DNA of 40,140 nt from an uncultured beta proteobacterium. Lineage in GTDB: Bacteria > Pseudomonadota > Gammaproteobacteria > Burkholderiales > Burkholderiaceae_C. The DNA lies in NCBI GenBank assembly GCA_903845935.1, contig CAIMZI010000111.1, positions 1 to 40,140 on the forward strand, given 5' to 3'. The notes beneath the pieces were generated by a model, which saw only the letters and a list, made by a program, of their open reading frames with translations, was not told where the DNA came from and made no database searches. Both the position numbers and the translations under genes were made by a program. Each line of letters begins with the position of its first letter. Within the stretch, counting starts at the first letter, position 1. This document shows positions 26,412-35,016 of the stretch, piece after piece.

Positions 26412-28019
26412 TTACATGCGGATGGTGGTCAGGTCCTGAAACCAATGTTGGGCCTGCACAAACTCTTTGACCTTGGGCGACAGCGCATGCGGATTGGTGT
26501 CATGCACCACCCACAGCATCAGGGCCTGGTCGACCATGGTCTGGTGTACTTGGGCCAGCAGAGCGTCCTGCGCCTTTACATCAAAGGTGGTACGGATCTT
26601 GTCCAGCAAGGCATCCACCGCGGGGTCGTTAAAGCCACCCCAGTTGACGCCGTTGGGCGCCACATAGCGGCTGTCGGCAAAGCGGGTGATGGCATAAAAG
26701 GGGTCGGCCGTGACATAGCCCAGGTTGATGGCGGTGATGCCCTTGCCGACGTTCATGTCCGACTTGGCACCGCTGCGCCAGTGCAGGTACAGGTTCTCCA
26801 GCTCCACCACTTCAAAGGTGATGTCGATATTGATCTCGGCCAGGCTTTGCTGAATGAACTCGTTCATCGGCAAGGACAACATTTGGCCGGTACCACCCTG
26901 GGCAATGATGACCTTGGCTTTCAGCGGATTGGCCTTGGTGTAACCGGCCTGCGCCATCAGGGCGCGCGCCGCTGTCAGGTCATAGGCGAGCTTGAACGTG
27001 GGCTTGCCAAACCAGGGGCTGCTTGCGTCCACCTGACCCTTGGCAGCAGTGGCCAGACCGCCCATCAGCTTGACCACGGCTTCGCGGTCGATCGCCAGGT
27101 TGGCGGCCTTGCGCACCCGGATGTCGGTCCAGGGTGAACCGGGCTGGGTGGAAAAGTGGTAGGGCCAGACATGGGGAGTGACGTTTTGCACCAGCTTGAA
27201 GCCACCGTTTTTCAGCTGGGGCAGCACGTCTGGCGGTGGCGTCTCGATGATGTCCACCTGGCCACTCAGCAGCGCATTCACGCGGGTCATGGCGTCCGGA
27301 ATCGGCAGCAGCACAATGCGGTCGGTCTTGGCCATGCGCGTCTTGTCCCAATAGGCGGCGTTCTTGACCAGCTCGGCGCGTTCACGGGGAACCAGCTTGT
27401 CGAGCTTGAAGGGACCGGTGCCGGAGGGTTGCAGCGCCACCTTGGACCAATCCTTGCCCAGCTTTTCCCATTGGGCCGGGCTGGAAATCAGGAACCAGGG
27501 CAGCTGATAGGGAAACAGCGCATCCACGCTCTTGGTGACGATTTCCACCGTGTACTCATCGACCTTGCGGTAGCTGGCAATCGAGGGAATGCGCGAGCGC
27601 ACCTGGGCGCTTTGCTTGGCATCGAACTGCGGCGACTTGTCGGCCAGCACCTTGTCCAGATTCCAGACCACGGCGTCGGCCTTGAAGTCGGAACCATCAT
27701 GGAACTTGACGCCGTGGCGCAATGTGAAGCTCCATTTTTTCGGATCGCTTGCATCGGGCTTCCAGGCGGTGGCAAGACCGGCCACCAGCTTGCCCGGGCG
27801 GGTAGAAATATTCGCCTCCCAGGCTACCAGCGGGTCATACAACGTATGGCCGGTGAATTGGTAAGCCCCGGCACCGCGGTCCGGTTGGCCGGTGGTGAGG
27901 GGAATGTCGGCCATGGAGATGCCGTAGCGCGCCACGGTCTCTGCATGCAATCCGCTGTGCAGGCACAGCGCCAAGGGTATCGACAGCAGCCAACGGGGAA
28001 GTTTGCTGAAAGGCTTCAT
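26412..28019 (-). CDS. Peptide ABC transporter periplasmic substrate-binding protein
   Basis: A 535-residue binding protein of the SBP_bac_5 (DppA/OppA/GsiB) family, first gene of the importer operon. Residues 1-26 are a signal peptide ending LHA. Family blocks include LVAGLATAWKPD, FTLRHGVKFHDGSDFKADAV, PSGTGPFKL and RVRKAANLAIDREAVV. The ATG at 28019 has GGAG seven bases upstream. Length suits peptide or glutathione binding. The neighbouring gamma-glutamyltransferase makes a gamma-glutamyl peptide a likely ligand, but this is inference from context. Confidence 0.95.
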   Translation of the reverse strand: MKPFSKLPRWLLSIPLALCLHSGLHAETVARYGISMADIPLTTGQPDRGAGAYQFTGHTLYDPLVAWEANISTRPGKLVAGLATAWKPDASDPKKWSFTLRHGVKFHDGSDFKADAVVWNLDKVLADKSPQFDAKQSAQVRSRIPSIASYRKVDEYTVEIVTKSVDALFPYQLPWFLISSPAQWEKLGKDWSKVALQPSGTGPFKLDKLVPRERAELVKNAAYWDKTRMAKTDRIVLLPIPDAMTRVNALLSGQVDIIETPPPDVLPQLKNGGFKLVQNVTPHVWPYHFSTQPGSPWTDIRVRKAANLAIDREAVVKLMGGLATAAKGQVDASSPWFGKPTFKLAYDLTAARALMAQAGYTKANPLKAKVIIAQGGTGQMLSLPMNEFIQQSLAEINIDITFEVVELENLYLHWRSGAKSDMNVGKGITAINLGYVTADPFYAITRFADSRYVAPNGVNWGGFNDPAVDALLDKIRTTFDVKAQDALLAQVHQTMVDQALMLWVVHDTNPHALSPKVKEFVQAQHWFQDLTTIRM

Positions 28020-28190
28020 AAATATCTCCAAAATGTTCACGCTACGCAATCGATAAATCGCATGGAGCGTGCCACTTTGAAGCTATGGCGAGATGTATTT
28101 TCTAAGTGCCTGCAAGCAAACAGATTTCTCCTTGCTTGTATTTTTGGCGTAGAAAGCAGCGCATCAAAACGTGCGCCAGAGAAGCTTGGA

Positions 28191-28241
28191 TTGCATGGAG
28201 AAATGCGCCATTTGGATGCAAAGTGCCCACATTGCATGCAA
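28191..28241. promoter_or_regulatory. Three phased TTGCATGCAA-like sites upstream of the peptide importer
   Basis: TTGCATGCAA at 28232-28241 is a perfect 10-bp palindrome. Related decamers lie at 28212-28221 (TTGGATGCAA, one mismatch) and 28191-28200 (TTGCATGGAG, three mismatches). Starts are 21 and 20 bases apart, about two helical turns. They sit 170-220 bases before the importer start, within the only gap that can hold its promoter. They are candidates for the operators of the GntR protein encoded in the operon. Confidence 0.45.
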
Positions 28242-28256
28242 GATTTTCAGGCCCGC

Positions 28257-28559
28257 TTAGTGCAGGCGCTTGGACCCCAGCACCGGTCGCGACGGCCGCT
28301 CCATGATTTGAGCGCACAAATGGTTGGAAGCATCCGGAAGTATGCGCACCATCAGCGTTCGTTCATTGGCCTTGACCAGATAGGTCCGGCGTGAGCGTTC
28401 GCTGATCGCGTACTGGAACACGCCGCTGGCCAGCACCTCGCAGTTTTGCGGAACCATGGCGCCGGTGATGCCGCCCACTTCGTAAATGCCCTCATCGCTC
28501 ACGGCACCGGTGAGCGTGCAACCCGGAAAAATGCTGAACACGATTTCTTGCAAGTTCAT
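28257..28559 (-). CDS. Small protein of unknown function following phaZ
   Basis: A 100-residue protein, not recognised. It begins MNLQEIVFSIFPGCTLTGAV and is beta-rich in its first two thirds, with a segment RSRRTYLVKANERTLMVRIL, then a basic tail. No signal peptide or clear membrane helix. GAGGG before the ATG at 28559 supports this start. It lies 26 bases after the PHB depolymerase gene on the same strand, so it is probably co-transcribed and may relate to granule metabolism. Confidence 0.7.
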   Translation of the reverse strand: MNLQEIVFSIFPGCTLTGAVSDEGIYEVGGITGAMVPQNCEVLASGVFQYAISERSRRTYLVKANERTLMVRILPDASNHLCAQIMERPSRPVLGSKRLH

Positions 28560-28585
28560 GATTTTCCCTCTTCCATAGGTGCTGA

Positions 28586-29806
28586 CTAAGCGTTGCTGGC
28601 GTGAATGGCGTCCCGCACGCGCGGGTAAATTTGCTGGTTCCACTTCTTGCCGCTGAACACGCCGTAATGGCCCACGCCGGTTTGTACATGGTGGTTCTTC
28701 AAATACGGACGGATGCTGCTGCACAGGTCTTGCGCCGCCACTGTTTGCCCCACCGCACAAATGTCATCGCGCTCACCCTCTACCGTCATCAGGGCGGTGC
28801 GGCGTATGGCCTTGGTGTCCACTAGACGGCCGCGGTACATCAGTTCGCCTTTGGCCAGGTCATAGGTCTGGAACACCTTGACAATGGTTTCCAGGTAGAA
28901 CTCCGCGGGCAGGTCGTTGACCGCCAGGTACTCGTCGTAAAAGCTCTTGATGCCATGCGCCTTTTCCTGCTCGCCGTCCACCAGGTGCCGGTACAAATCC
29001 TTGAAGGCCTGCTTGTGGCGCTCCGGGTTCATGCTCAGGAAGGCGCTCAGTTGCACAAAACCCGGATAGACCCGGCGCATAAAGCCGGCGTGCGGCAAGG
29101 GCACCCGGCTGATCAGGTTCTTTTCAAACCATTCGATCGGCTTGCTATTGGCAAGTTCGTTCACCGCAGTCGGGTTGACACGGCAGTCCACCGGGCCGGC
29201 CATCAGCGTCAGGCTGCGCGGCTGGCAGGGGTTGTCGTCCTCGGCCATGAGGGCCGTGGCCGCCAGCGCCGCCACGCAGGGCTGGCAGACTGCCACCACA
29301 TGGCTGCCGGGCCCTATGGTTTCCATGAAGCGAATCATGTGGTCAATGTAATCGTCCAGGCTGAAGCCGCCCTGCGACAGCGGCACGTCGCGCGCGTTGT
29401 GCCAGTCGGTGATAAACACATCGTGGTCCTGCAACAGGGTACGCACGGTCTCGCGCAGCAGCGTGGCAAAGTGGCCGGACAGGGGCGCCACCAGCAAGAC
29501 CTTGGGCTGGTTTGCCAGCGCCGCACCCAGGTTCTTTTTGAAATGCAGCAGGCGCCCAAAAGGCAGGTCCAGAACCACTTCTTCCTGCACGCCTATCGTG
29601 TCCTGCGCCACTGCCACGGAATGGATTGCGTAATCGGGGCGGCTGTGGGTCAGGCGCAGGCGCGAAAACACATCCAGTGCGGCAGACAGCTTGCGCAATG
29701 CGCCACCGTCCGACTTGCTCAAGCCAAAGACAGCGCTCCCGATCTCGGACATCAGACGCAAGGGCGCGCTTACATCCGATTGAAGCTGGTAAGCCTGATA
29801 CAGCAT
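28586..29806 (-). CDS. phaZ: Intracellular polyhydroxyalkanoate depolymerase
   Basis: A 406-residue depolymerase that mobilises native PHB granules in the cytoplasm. The N-terminus MLYQAYQLQSDVSAPLR is typical of the intracellular PhaZ group, and there is no signal peptide. The region VVAVCQPCVAALAA carries cysteine where secreted lipase-like depolymerases have serine, a hallmark of this family. FITDWHNARDVPL, TLMAGPVDCRVNPTAVN and the C-terminal VGHYGVFSGKKW (His) are also conserved-looking. Divergent from the glutathione transferase gene. Confidence 0.96.
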   Translation of the reverse strand: MLYQAYQLQSDVSAPLRLMSEIGSAVFGLSKSDGGALRKLSAALDVFSRLRLTHSRPDYAIHSVAVAQDTIGVQEEVVLDLPFGRLLHFKKNLGAALANQPKVLLVAPLSGHFATLLRETVRTLLQDHDVFITDWHNARDVPLSQGGFSLDDYIDHMIRFMETIGPGSHVVAVCQPCVAALAATALMAEDDNPCQPRSLTLMAGPVDCRVNPTAVNELANSKPIEWFEKNLISRVPLPHAGFMRRVYPGFVQLSAFLSMNPERHKQAFKDLYRHLVDGEQEKAHGIKSFYDEYLAVNDLPAEFYLETIVKVFQTYDLAKGELMYRGRLVDTKAIRRTALMTVEGERDDICAVGQTVAAQDLCSSIRPYLKNHHVQTGVGHYGVFSGKKWNQQIYPRVRDAIHASNA

Positions 29807-29879
29807 GGGACTCCTGGTGACACGCTTGCAGCGCTAATGCAAAAAGACAGGCAAGTTGCGGGCCAGAATTTCTTGATTG

Positions 29880-29896
29880 CTGGCACAAGGCTTGCG
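29880..29896 (+). promoter_or_regulatory. Putative sigma-54 (-24/-12) promoter of the glutathione transferase gene
   Basis: CTGGCACAAGGCTTGCG matches the RpoN consensus at TGGCAC and TTGC, with exactly ten bases between GG and GC. The predicted start of transcription near 29908 would leave about 20 bases before the ATG at 29929. No enhancer-binding activator gene is seen in the window. Confidence 0.6.
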
Positions 29897-29928
29897 ACTC
29901 GAAGATCTCACAGCACAAGGAATCGACC

Positions 29929-30585
29929 ATGAGCACAGCAGTGTTGACGATCAGTAGCAAGAACTATGGCGCCTGGGCGCTGCGCGGCTGGCTGATGGCC
30001 CGCTTTGCCGGCTTGGAGTTCACCGAGCATGTGATCTCGCCAGACGACCCTGCCATGAAGGCCGAAATGCTGCTGCTGTCGTCGAGCATGCTGGTGCCCT
30101 CGCTGCTGCACGACGGCATCAAGGTCTGGGACACGCTGGCGATTGGCGAATACCTCAATGAGCTCAAACCCAAGGCCGGCTTGTTACCTACCGATGCCAA
30201 GGCCAGAGCGCACTGCCGCGCCATCTGCGGCGAGATGCATTCCGGCTTTGGCTCGCTGCGCGGCTCGCTGCCCATGAACATCAAGGCGCACTTCCCCGGC
30301 TTCAAGCTCTGGTCGCGTGCGCAGGCCGATGTCGACCGGGTCAAAGAAATCTGGGCCGAGTGCCTGAGCAGCTACAAAGGGCCGTATCTTTTTGGCAAGC
30401 ACCCGACCCTGGCCGATGCCATGTATGCCCCGGTGGTGACGCGTTTCTTGAGCTACGACGTGCCGCTGGATAGGGCCTGCGCAGCCTATGCCAAGGCCAT
30501 AATGGCCCTGCCCGCCATGCAGGAATGGGTGGCAGCGGCCAAGGCAGAACCCGACGAGATCGACGAGCTCGACGCCGAGTTCTAA
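29929..30585 (+). CDS. Glutathione S-transferase family protein
   Basis: A 218-residue cytoplasmic enzyme. The thioredoxin-like N-domain shows ISSKNYGAWALRGWLMAR (catalytic Ser/Tyr region) and the cis-Pro motif MLVPSLLHDG, then VWDTLAIGEYLNE, where glutathione gamma-glutamyl is bound. The C-terminal helical domain contains FGKHPTLADAMYAPVVTRF with the N-capping box. A GGAATC site precedes the ATG. It lies head-to-head with phaZ, and its stop is 6 bases from the stop of the convergent cupin gene. The substrate is unknown; context suggests an aromatic or thioester intermediate. Confidence 0.94.
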   Translation: MSTAVLTISSKNYGAWALRGWLMARFAGLEFTEHVISPDDPAMKAEMLLLSSSMLVPSLLHDGIKVWDTLAIGEYLNELKPKAGLLPTDAKARAHCRAICGEMHSGFGSLRGSLPMNIKAHFPGFKLWSRAQADVDRVKEIWAECLSSYKGPYLFGKHPTLADAMYAPVVTRFLSYDVPLDRACAAYAKAIMALPAMQEWVAAAKAEPDEIDELDAEF

Positions 30586-30591
30586 TCTGGA

Positions 30592-31014
30592 CTACACCCA
30601 GGGCGTGGGTGCCGGAATGTCGCACACCGGCTCGACCGCCACCGTCTTGAAGTCGGCCGGCGAGACGATTTCCAGATACTCCATATCGGGTGAATAGTCG
30701 AACAGATAGTGGCGTATGCCGGGGCGCTGGTGCACCACATCACCGGCCTGCACCAGCGTCTCTTTGTCCTCGTACATGAACTTGGCCCAGCCCTTGGTCA
30801 TGATGACGATCTGGAAATCGGCTTCGTGGCGGTGCCAACCCGTGCCCGTTTCTGGTGCCATATTCGCCTTGACCAGGTGCGCAATCACCTTTCCGTGCGT
30901 GGCTTCGGCAATTCCCAGATCACGGTACAAGAAGAAATCACGCAAACCGCCTGCGGCAAAGGGGGTGTCGGTGGGCGTTACGTGGGAGAACGTGGTGGCA
31001 GTTCGATCAAGCAT
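30592..31014 (-). CDS. Single-domain cupin protein
   Basis: A 140-residue cupin. The metal-binding motif is TGWHRHEADFQIVIMTKG (HxH and later Glu/Gln) and the second motif PGIRHYLFDYSPDMEYLEI supplies another His. No other domain is present. CAGGAG stands correctly before the ATG. It is last in the minus-strand set with the isomerase, acyl-CoA synthetase and binding protein, 71 bases after the isomerase stop. Cupins of this size act as small dioxygenases, isomerases or binding proteins; which applies cannot be said. Confidence 0.88.
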   Translation of the reverse strand: MLDRTATTFSHVTPTDTPFAAGGLRDFFLYRDLGIAEATHGKVIAHLVKANMAPETGTGWHRHEADFQIVIMTKGWAKFMYEDKETLVQAGDVVHQRPGIRHYLFDYSPDMEYLEIVSPADFKTVAVEPVCDIPAPTPWV

Positions 31015-31085
31015 GACAACTCCTGGGTGGGCTCAGCAACAATGCTGCATCGCACCAAGCAGGATTTATTCCAGCCCTGCGAAAA

Positions 31086-31688
31086 CTACCAGCCCCCACC
31101 CGCCAACCACTCGTCCAGTTGCCCGAGTTTTTCCACACCAAAAAAGGGCTCGTCTCCCACCAGAAAAAAGGGCGAACCAAAGACGCCACGGGCCAGCGAT
31201 GCGTCAACCGATTGCCTAAGCAAGGCAGCCGCTTCCTCCCCCTGCATTGCGGCGATGTCGCCCGAGCGCGCCGGGCACAGATCGGCCAACACTTCGGTCA
31301 GCACCTGCGCTTGAGAGATGTCTTTGCCATCCATCCAATAGGCGTGAAAAACGCCTTGCGCAAAGGCCTTGCTGATGCGCGGCTCGTGCTGCTGCATCCA
31401 GTGAAAGGCCTTGCCGGCGGGACGCGGGTCCGCCAGCGGATCGTCCACCTTGCGGCCCAGCTGCAGGCCCAGTTTGCGCGCATGCCTTTGGGCATCGCGG
31501 ACGGTGTAAGGGCCTTTGAGCGGTGTCTCCAGCAAGGGCTTCATGCCCATGACTTTCAGCACACTCACCCCGATCAGCATGGAGTGCCAGCGCACCCCAT
31601 AGCCGTGGCGGGCAGCCAGGGCGTCAATCTGCAGGCTGGCAAAAAAGCCAAAGGGCGAAATGAAGTCGAAGTAAAAATCCACGCACAT
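31086..31688 (-). CDS. 2-hydroxychromene-2-carboxylate isomerase-like (DsbA/kappa-GST fold)
   Basis: A 200-residue protein of the HCCA isomerase/kappa glutathione transferase group. It starts MCVDFYFDFISPFGFFA, the usual N-terminus with the catalytic Ser region, and has GVFGSPFFLVGDEPFFGVEKL near the end (cis-Pro and glutathione-binding motif of the family). The ATG at 31688 is preferred because GAGGGGGA lies just upstream and it fits the family; a longer start at 31754 adds 22 Pro-rich residues and overlaps the synthetase gene by 10 bases. Relatives need glutathione and isomerise ring-opened aromatic intermediates, in naphthalene degradation for instance. Confidence 0.9.
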   Translation of the reverse strand: MCVDFYFDFISPFGFFASLQIDALAARHGYGVRWHSMLIGVSVLKVMGMKPLLETPLKGPYTVRDAQRHARKLGLQLGRKVDDPLADPRPAGKAFHWMQQHEPRISKAFAQGVFHAYWMDGKDISQAQVLTEVLADLCPARSGDIAAMQGEEAAALLRQSVDASLARGVFGSPFFLVGDEPFFGVEKLGQLDEWLAGGGW

Positions 31689-31744
31689 CCCTTCCCCCTC
31701 TGCGCTGACCGGTGATGGAACCGGGGGCACGGCGGGGTGGGTGT

Positions 31745-33622
31745 TTATAGCCATTGGATCTCAAAGGGCAGCACGTAGCTGGCCAGAGTGTCGCTAATCC
31801 GGGCCTGCACTTCCGCCTGGTTTTTGTCGCAGCGCAGGTGCAGCTCGACCCGGATGCCTCCGGCCTGCTGCACCGCCACCACCTCCATGCGAGAGCACAA
31901 GTCTTGCAGCGGGGCAAGGGCATCGCGGTAGGCCTCTTCTACCGCGCGCAGCCGCAGTGCGGGTTTGAAGATCTTGCCAATGGCCGTGGTTGGCAGCGCC
32001 TCCAGCACGGTGACGCGTTTGGGCACGGCGGCTTTCTCGAAGATGTGCGGAGCCACCGAGGCCAGAATGGCCGCAGCATCCGCTGTGGCGTTGGCGCGCA
32101 GGGAAATAAACACCACAGGCAGCTCGCCGGCATAGGGATCTGGCGCACCCACGGCGGCGCAGGCCAGCACGTCCGGGTGTTTGATAAAGGCTTCTTCGAT
32201 CAGCGAAGGATCGATGTTGTGGGCGCCGCGGATGATGACGTCCTTGGAGCGCCCGGTGAGCGCAATGCGTCCACCCTCGTCCACATGGCCCAGGTCGCCG
32301 CTGATCAGTTCGCCGGTGGCGGCAAACATGCCTGCGTTGCGGCGCGTATCGCTATAGCCCGGGCTCACATGGGGGCCGGCAATCACCATGATGCCCGGCA
32401 CGTTGGCGCCGCAGCGCTGACCCAGGTCCACCTCGATGCCGGGTGCCACCGCATATACCTGCGTAAAGGGCAAGCGCAGGCCGCAAGACAGCGCCTGCCG
32501 GGGCGCGGCCAGCGGCTCAATGGAGACCAACCCGGCAGACTCCGTCATGCCCAGGATATTGCGCACCGGGATGCCAAAGGTCCGCTCAAAATTGTTGGCC
32601 AGCTCGGTCGGCAGGGGCGAGCCGCCGGTGTAAAGCGCCTTGACCGTTTGGATGTCGGCGCCCTGCACCGGCACCTGCAGCAAAGCCGACATCATGGTGG
32701 GCACGGCTGCCAGATAGCTCACATGGTACTTCTCAACAAAGCGCCAGTAGTTCGCCACAAAGCCCTTGTGCCGCATGCCCAGGCGCGGCGGAATCAGGAT
32801 GCTGGCGCCTGCGCACAGGCAGGCCGCGCCATAGACAAAGGCACCGGCCACATGGAACAGCGGAAAGCCGTTGATGATGCAGTCGCTAGAGCTCAGGCCA
32901 TAAAACAAACCGGCAAACCAGCTGGTGTGCACCTGGTTGCCGTGCGTGTGAACGGCCAGCTTGGGCGCACCGGTGGTGCCCCCTGTGTGGTAGCAGGCGG
33001 CAATGGATGCGGGACCCAGCGCCCGCTGAAAAACGAGTTCCGTTGGCTGGGTCTGCAGCAGCGTGACAAAGTTGCGGCCCGCGTTGATGCCCTCACGGCC
33101 TATGCCCAGCACCTGCACCTCGGGTAGCCGGGCCGCAATGGCGCAGGCCTTTTGCCAGATCTCGAAATCCGGGTCCGGGCCGAGCGCCACGATCACCTTG
33201 GCGCCAGACGCCTGCACCAGTTCGATGAGGTGGTCGGGCTCCAACATGAAGTTGATGGGGCAGGCGCGCCCTGCAATCTCGGCGCCCCACAGTGCGTAGT
33301 GCGCCTCGACCATGGAGGGCAGCAGCAACACCACCGCGTCTTCTTCGCCCACGCCCAGGCTGCGAAACAGGTTGGCTGCCTGCTGAACGCCCTCCAGCAT
33401 CGCTTGGTAACTGATGCGGGTGGCGGGCGCATCGAGCGAGTCGCTGTGCAGCTGCAGGATGGCGCACTTGTCTCCAAACAGGCTTGCCGAGCGCTGCAGC
33501 AGCGCGTGCATGTTGTCTACCGGCACAGCTACCTGGTAGGGCTGTGCTTCGATCTGTTCGATGTCTGGCAGGCCGCCAATCTGCGGCCGCTCCGCCAGTC
33601 CGTCCAGCAGCTTTTTTTCCAT
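31745..33622 (-). CDS. Acyl-CoA synthetase (AMP-forming, fatty-acyl-CoA ligase family)
   Basis: A 625-residue adenylate-forming ligase that would activate a carboxylic acid with ATP and CoA. The P-loop is CYHTGGTTGAPKLAVHTHGN, followed by ILGMTESAG, GDLGHVDEGG, GRSKDVIIRGAHNIDP and the catalytic lysine in TTAIGKIFK. An N-terminal segment of about 30 residues precedes the fold, and about 60 extra C-terminal residues follow the lysine motif. The ATG at 33622 was chosen; a GTG at 33634 is possible. Fifteen bases from the upstream binding-protein gene. The substrate is likely an imported aromatic, alicyclic or fatty acid. Confidence 0.94.
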   Translation of the reverse strand: MEKKLLDGLAERPQIGGLPDIEQIEAQPYQVAVPVDNMHALLQRSASLFGDKCAILQLHSDSLDAPATRISYQAMLEGVQQAANLFRSLGVGEEDAVVLLLPSMVEAHYALWGAEIAGRACPINFMLEPDHLIELVQASGAKVIVALGPDPDFEIWQKACAIAARLPEVQVLGIGREGINAGRNFVTLLQTQPTELVFQRALGPASIAACYHTGGTTGAPKLAVHTHGNQVHTSWFAGLFYGLSSSDCIINGFPLFHVAGAFVYGAACLCAGASILIPPRLGMRHKGFVANYWRFVEKYHVSYLAAVPTMMSALLQVPVQGADIQTVKALYTGGSPLPTELANNFERTFGIPVRNILGMTESAGLVSIEPLAAPRQALSCGLRLPFTQVYAVAPGIEVDLGQRCGANVPGIMVIAGPHVSPGYSDTRRNAGMFAATGELISGDLGHVDEGGRIALTGRSKDVIIRGAHNIDPSLIEEAFIKHPDVLACAAVGAPDPYAGELPVVFISLRANATADAAAILASVAPHIFEKAAVPKRVTVLEALPTTAIGKIFKPALRLRAVEEAYRDALAPLQDLCSRMEVVAVQQAGGIRVELHLRCDKNQAEVQARISDTLASYVLPFEIQWL

Positions 33623-33637
33623 GAGCCGTGGCACGTC

Positions 33638-34804
33638 TTACTTGACCAGCTTCCAGGTTCCACCTTCCACCCGGATCAGCACCTGGGCGCGCTCATCCAG
33701 ACCGTTGTGGTTGGTAGCACTCATGTTGAAAACACCTTCAGGGCTGACCACTTCCTTCATGCCCTCCAGGCTGTCGCGCAGCGCAACCCGGAATTCCGGC
33801 GTGCCGGGCTTGGCCTTCTTCAGGGCATGGGGCACGGCGTCTTGCAGCCATTCGAGTGCCGTCCACGCCGTCGATCCAAACAGTGAACGCGAGCCCGCGC
33901 CGTTCTGCGCCTCGTAGCGCTTGGCGTATTCCATGCCGATCTTCCTGGTCACATTGCTGTCGGGCAACTGCTCCGCCACAAGCACCGGCGCCACGGCCAA
34001 ATAGGTGCCCTCCACATTCTTTCCACCCAGCTCCAGGTACTTGGCATTGGCCACGCCGTGGGTCTGGTAGACCAGGCCTTTGTAGCCGCGGTTGACCAAC
34101 TCAAACTGCGGCAACACCGCAGCCGTGCCAAAGCTGAGCACATAGACCGCGTCCGGGTTAGTGGCCAGAATCTTCAGCATCTGCGAGGTGACGCTGACGT
34201 CCGATGCCTGGTATTTCTCGACGGCACCGACGGTGATGCCTTTGCCAGGTGCGAGCGCCTGCAGCGTCTTGAGGAAGCCTTCGCCATAGCTGGTGCTGAC
34301 CACAATGGCGCCCACATTCTTGACCTTGTTCTTGATCATATGGTCCAACACCAGGTTCACCGACAAGGCTTCCGGAGCCGGCATTTTGAAGGCCCATTTG
34401 CGCGCGCCTTCCTGCGGCTCGACGATCACGCCGCCACCGCCCAGCGCAATGATGGGCGTCTGGTTGCGGCCGGCCACATCTACCGCGGCCATGGAGTTGG
34501 GCGTGAGCGACGGACCGACGATCACATCGACCTTGTTCTCGGTGATCAGTCGGTTGGCGATCTTGGACGATTCGACGGTATCCGAGTTGTCATTGAGGAT
34601 GGTCAGGTTGACCTTCTGGCCGCCGATCTCCTTGGGCCAGAGCTTGATGGTGTTCTCCGCCGGCATACCCAGCGAGGCGCCGGGCCCGGAGGTGGACAGA
34701 ATCACCCCCACGTTTAGATCCGCCAGGGCATAGCCCGAGGCGCCCAGCAGCGCGGCTGCCAGCAGGGTGATGCGGTGGCTACGGTTGAAACGTTTTGCTT
34801 GCAT
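33638..34804 (-). CDS. ABC transporter substrate-binding protein, LivK/Peripla_BP_6 type
   Basis: A 388-residue periplasmic binding protein. Signal peptide 1-28 ends GYALA. The type I fold reads VGVILSTSGPGASLGMPAEN, VDVIVGPSLTPNSMAAVDVA and VGAIVVSTSYGEGFLKTLQ. Relatives bind branched-chain amino acids, amides or aromatic acids for Liv-type importers. No permease or ATPase gene accompanies it in the window, so it must share a transporter encoded elsewhere. It is first in the catabolic set and divergent from the LuxR-type regulator. Confidence 0.94.
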   Translation of the reverse strand: MQAKRFNRSHRITLLAAALLGASGYALADLNVGVILSTSGPGASLGMPAENTIKLWPKEIGGQKVNLTILNDNSDTVESSKIANRLITENKVDVIVGPSLTPNSMAAVDVAGRNQTPIIALGGGGVIVEPQEGARKWAFKMPAPEALSVNLVLDHMIKNKVKNVGAIVVSTSYGEGFLKTLQALAPGKGITVGAVEKYQASDVSVTSQMLKILATNPDAVYVLSFGTAAVLPQFELVNRGYKGLVYQTHGVANAKYLELGGKNVEGTYLAVAPVLVAEQLPDSNVTRKIGMEYAKRYEAQNGAGSRSLFGSTAWTALEWLQDAVPHALKKAKPGTPEFRVALRDSLEGMKEVVSPEGVFNMSATNHNGLDERAQVLIRVEGGTWKLVK

Positions 34805-34856
34805 AGTGTCTCCTCAATGTTTGGAATGCGGGGCGCTGTCGGTGCGCCGCCCTCGG

Positions 34857-34924
34857 CCTGAGCTCAGGTCTGGCGCATTGTCAGCGTCGGCTTGGTCTTT
34901 GTCTGTCCTACCAAAAGATGACAG
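34857..34924. promoter_or_regulatory. Palindromes between the binding-protein and LuxR genes
   Basis: CCTGAGCTCAGG (34857-34868) is a perfect 12-bp palindrome 53 bases before the binding-protein start. CTGTC (34903-34907) and GACAG (34920-34924) form a second dyad of 22 bp in all. Either could be the site of the divergent LuxR-type regulator; no -35/-10 pair is obvious. Confidence 0.4.
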
Positions 34925-35016
34925 CGTTAGCGGCGTGAAGTCTTCAAGCGTTTACCGCACCGGTAGAATCGTCTGCACAAGTGCCACAAGGCCAAACCCT
35001 CACACTGAGGAGACAC

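Noticed and set aside
31754..33127. A 457-residue plus-strand frame over the acyl-CoA synthetase
   Set aside because: Antisense shadow; the synthetase motifs on the minus strand are complete.
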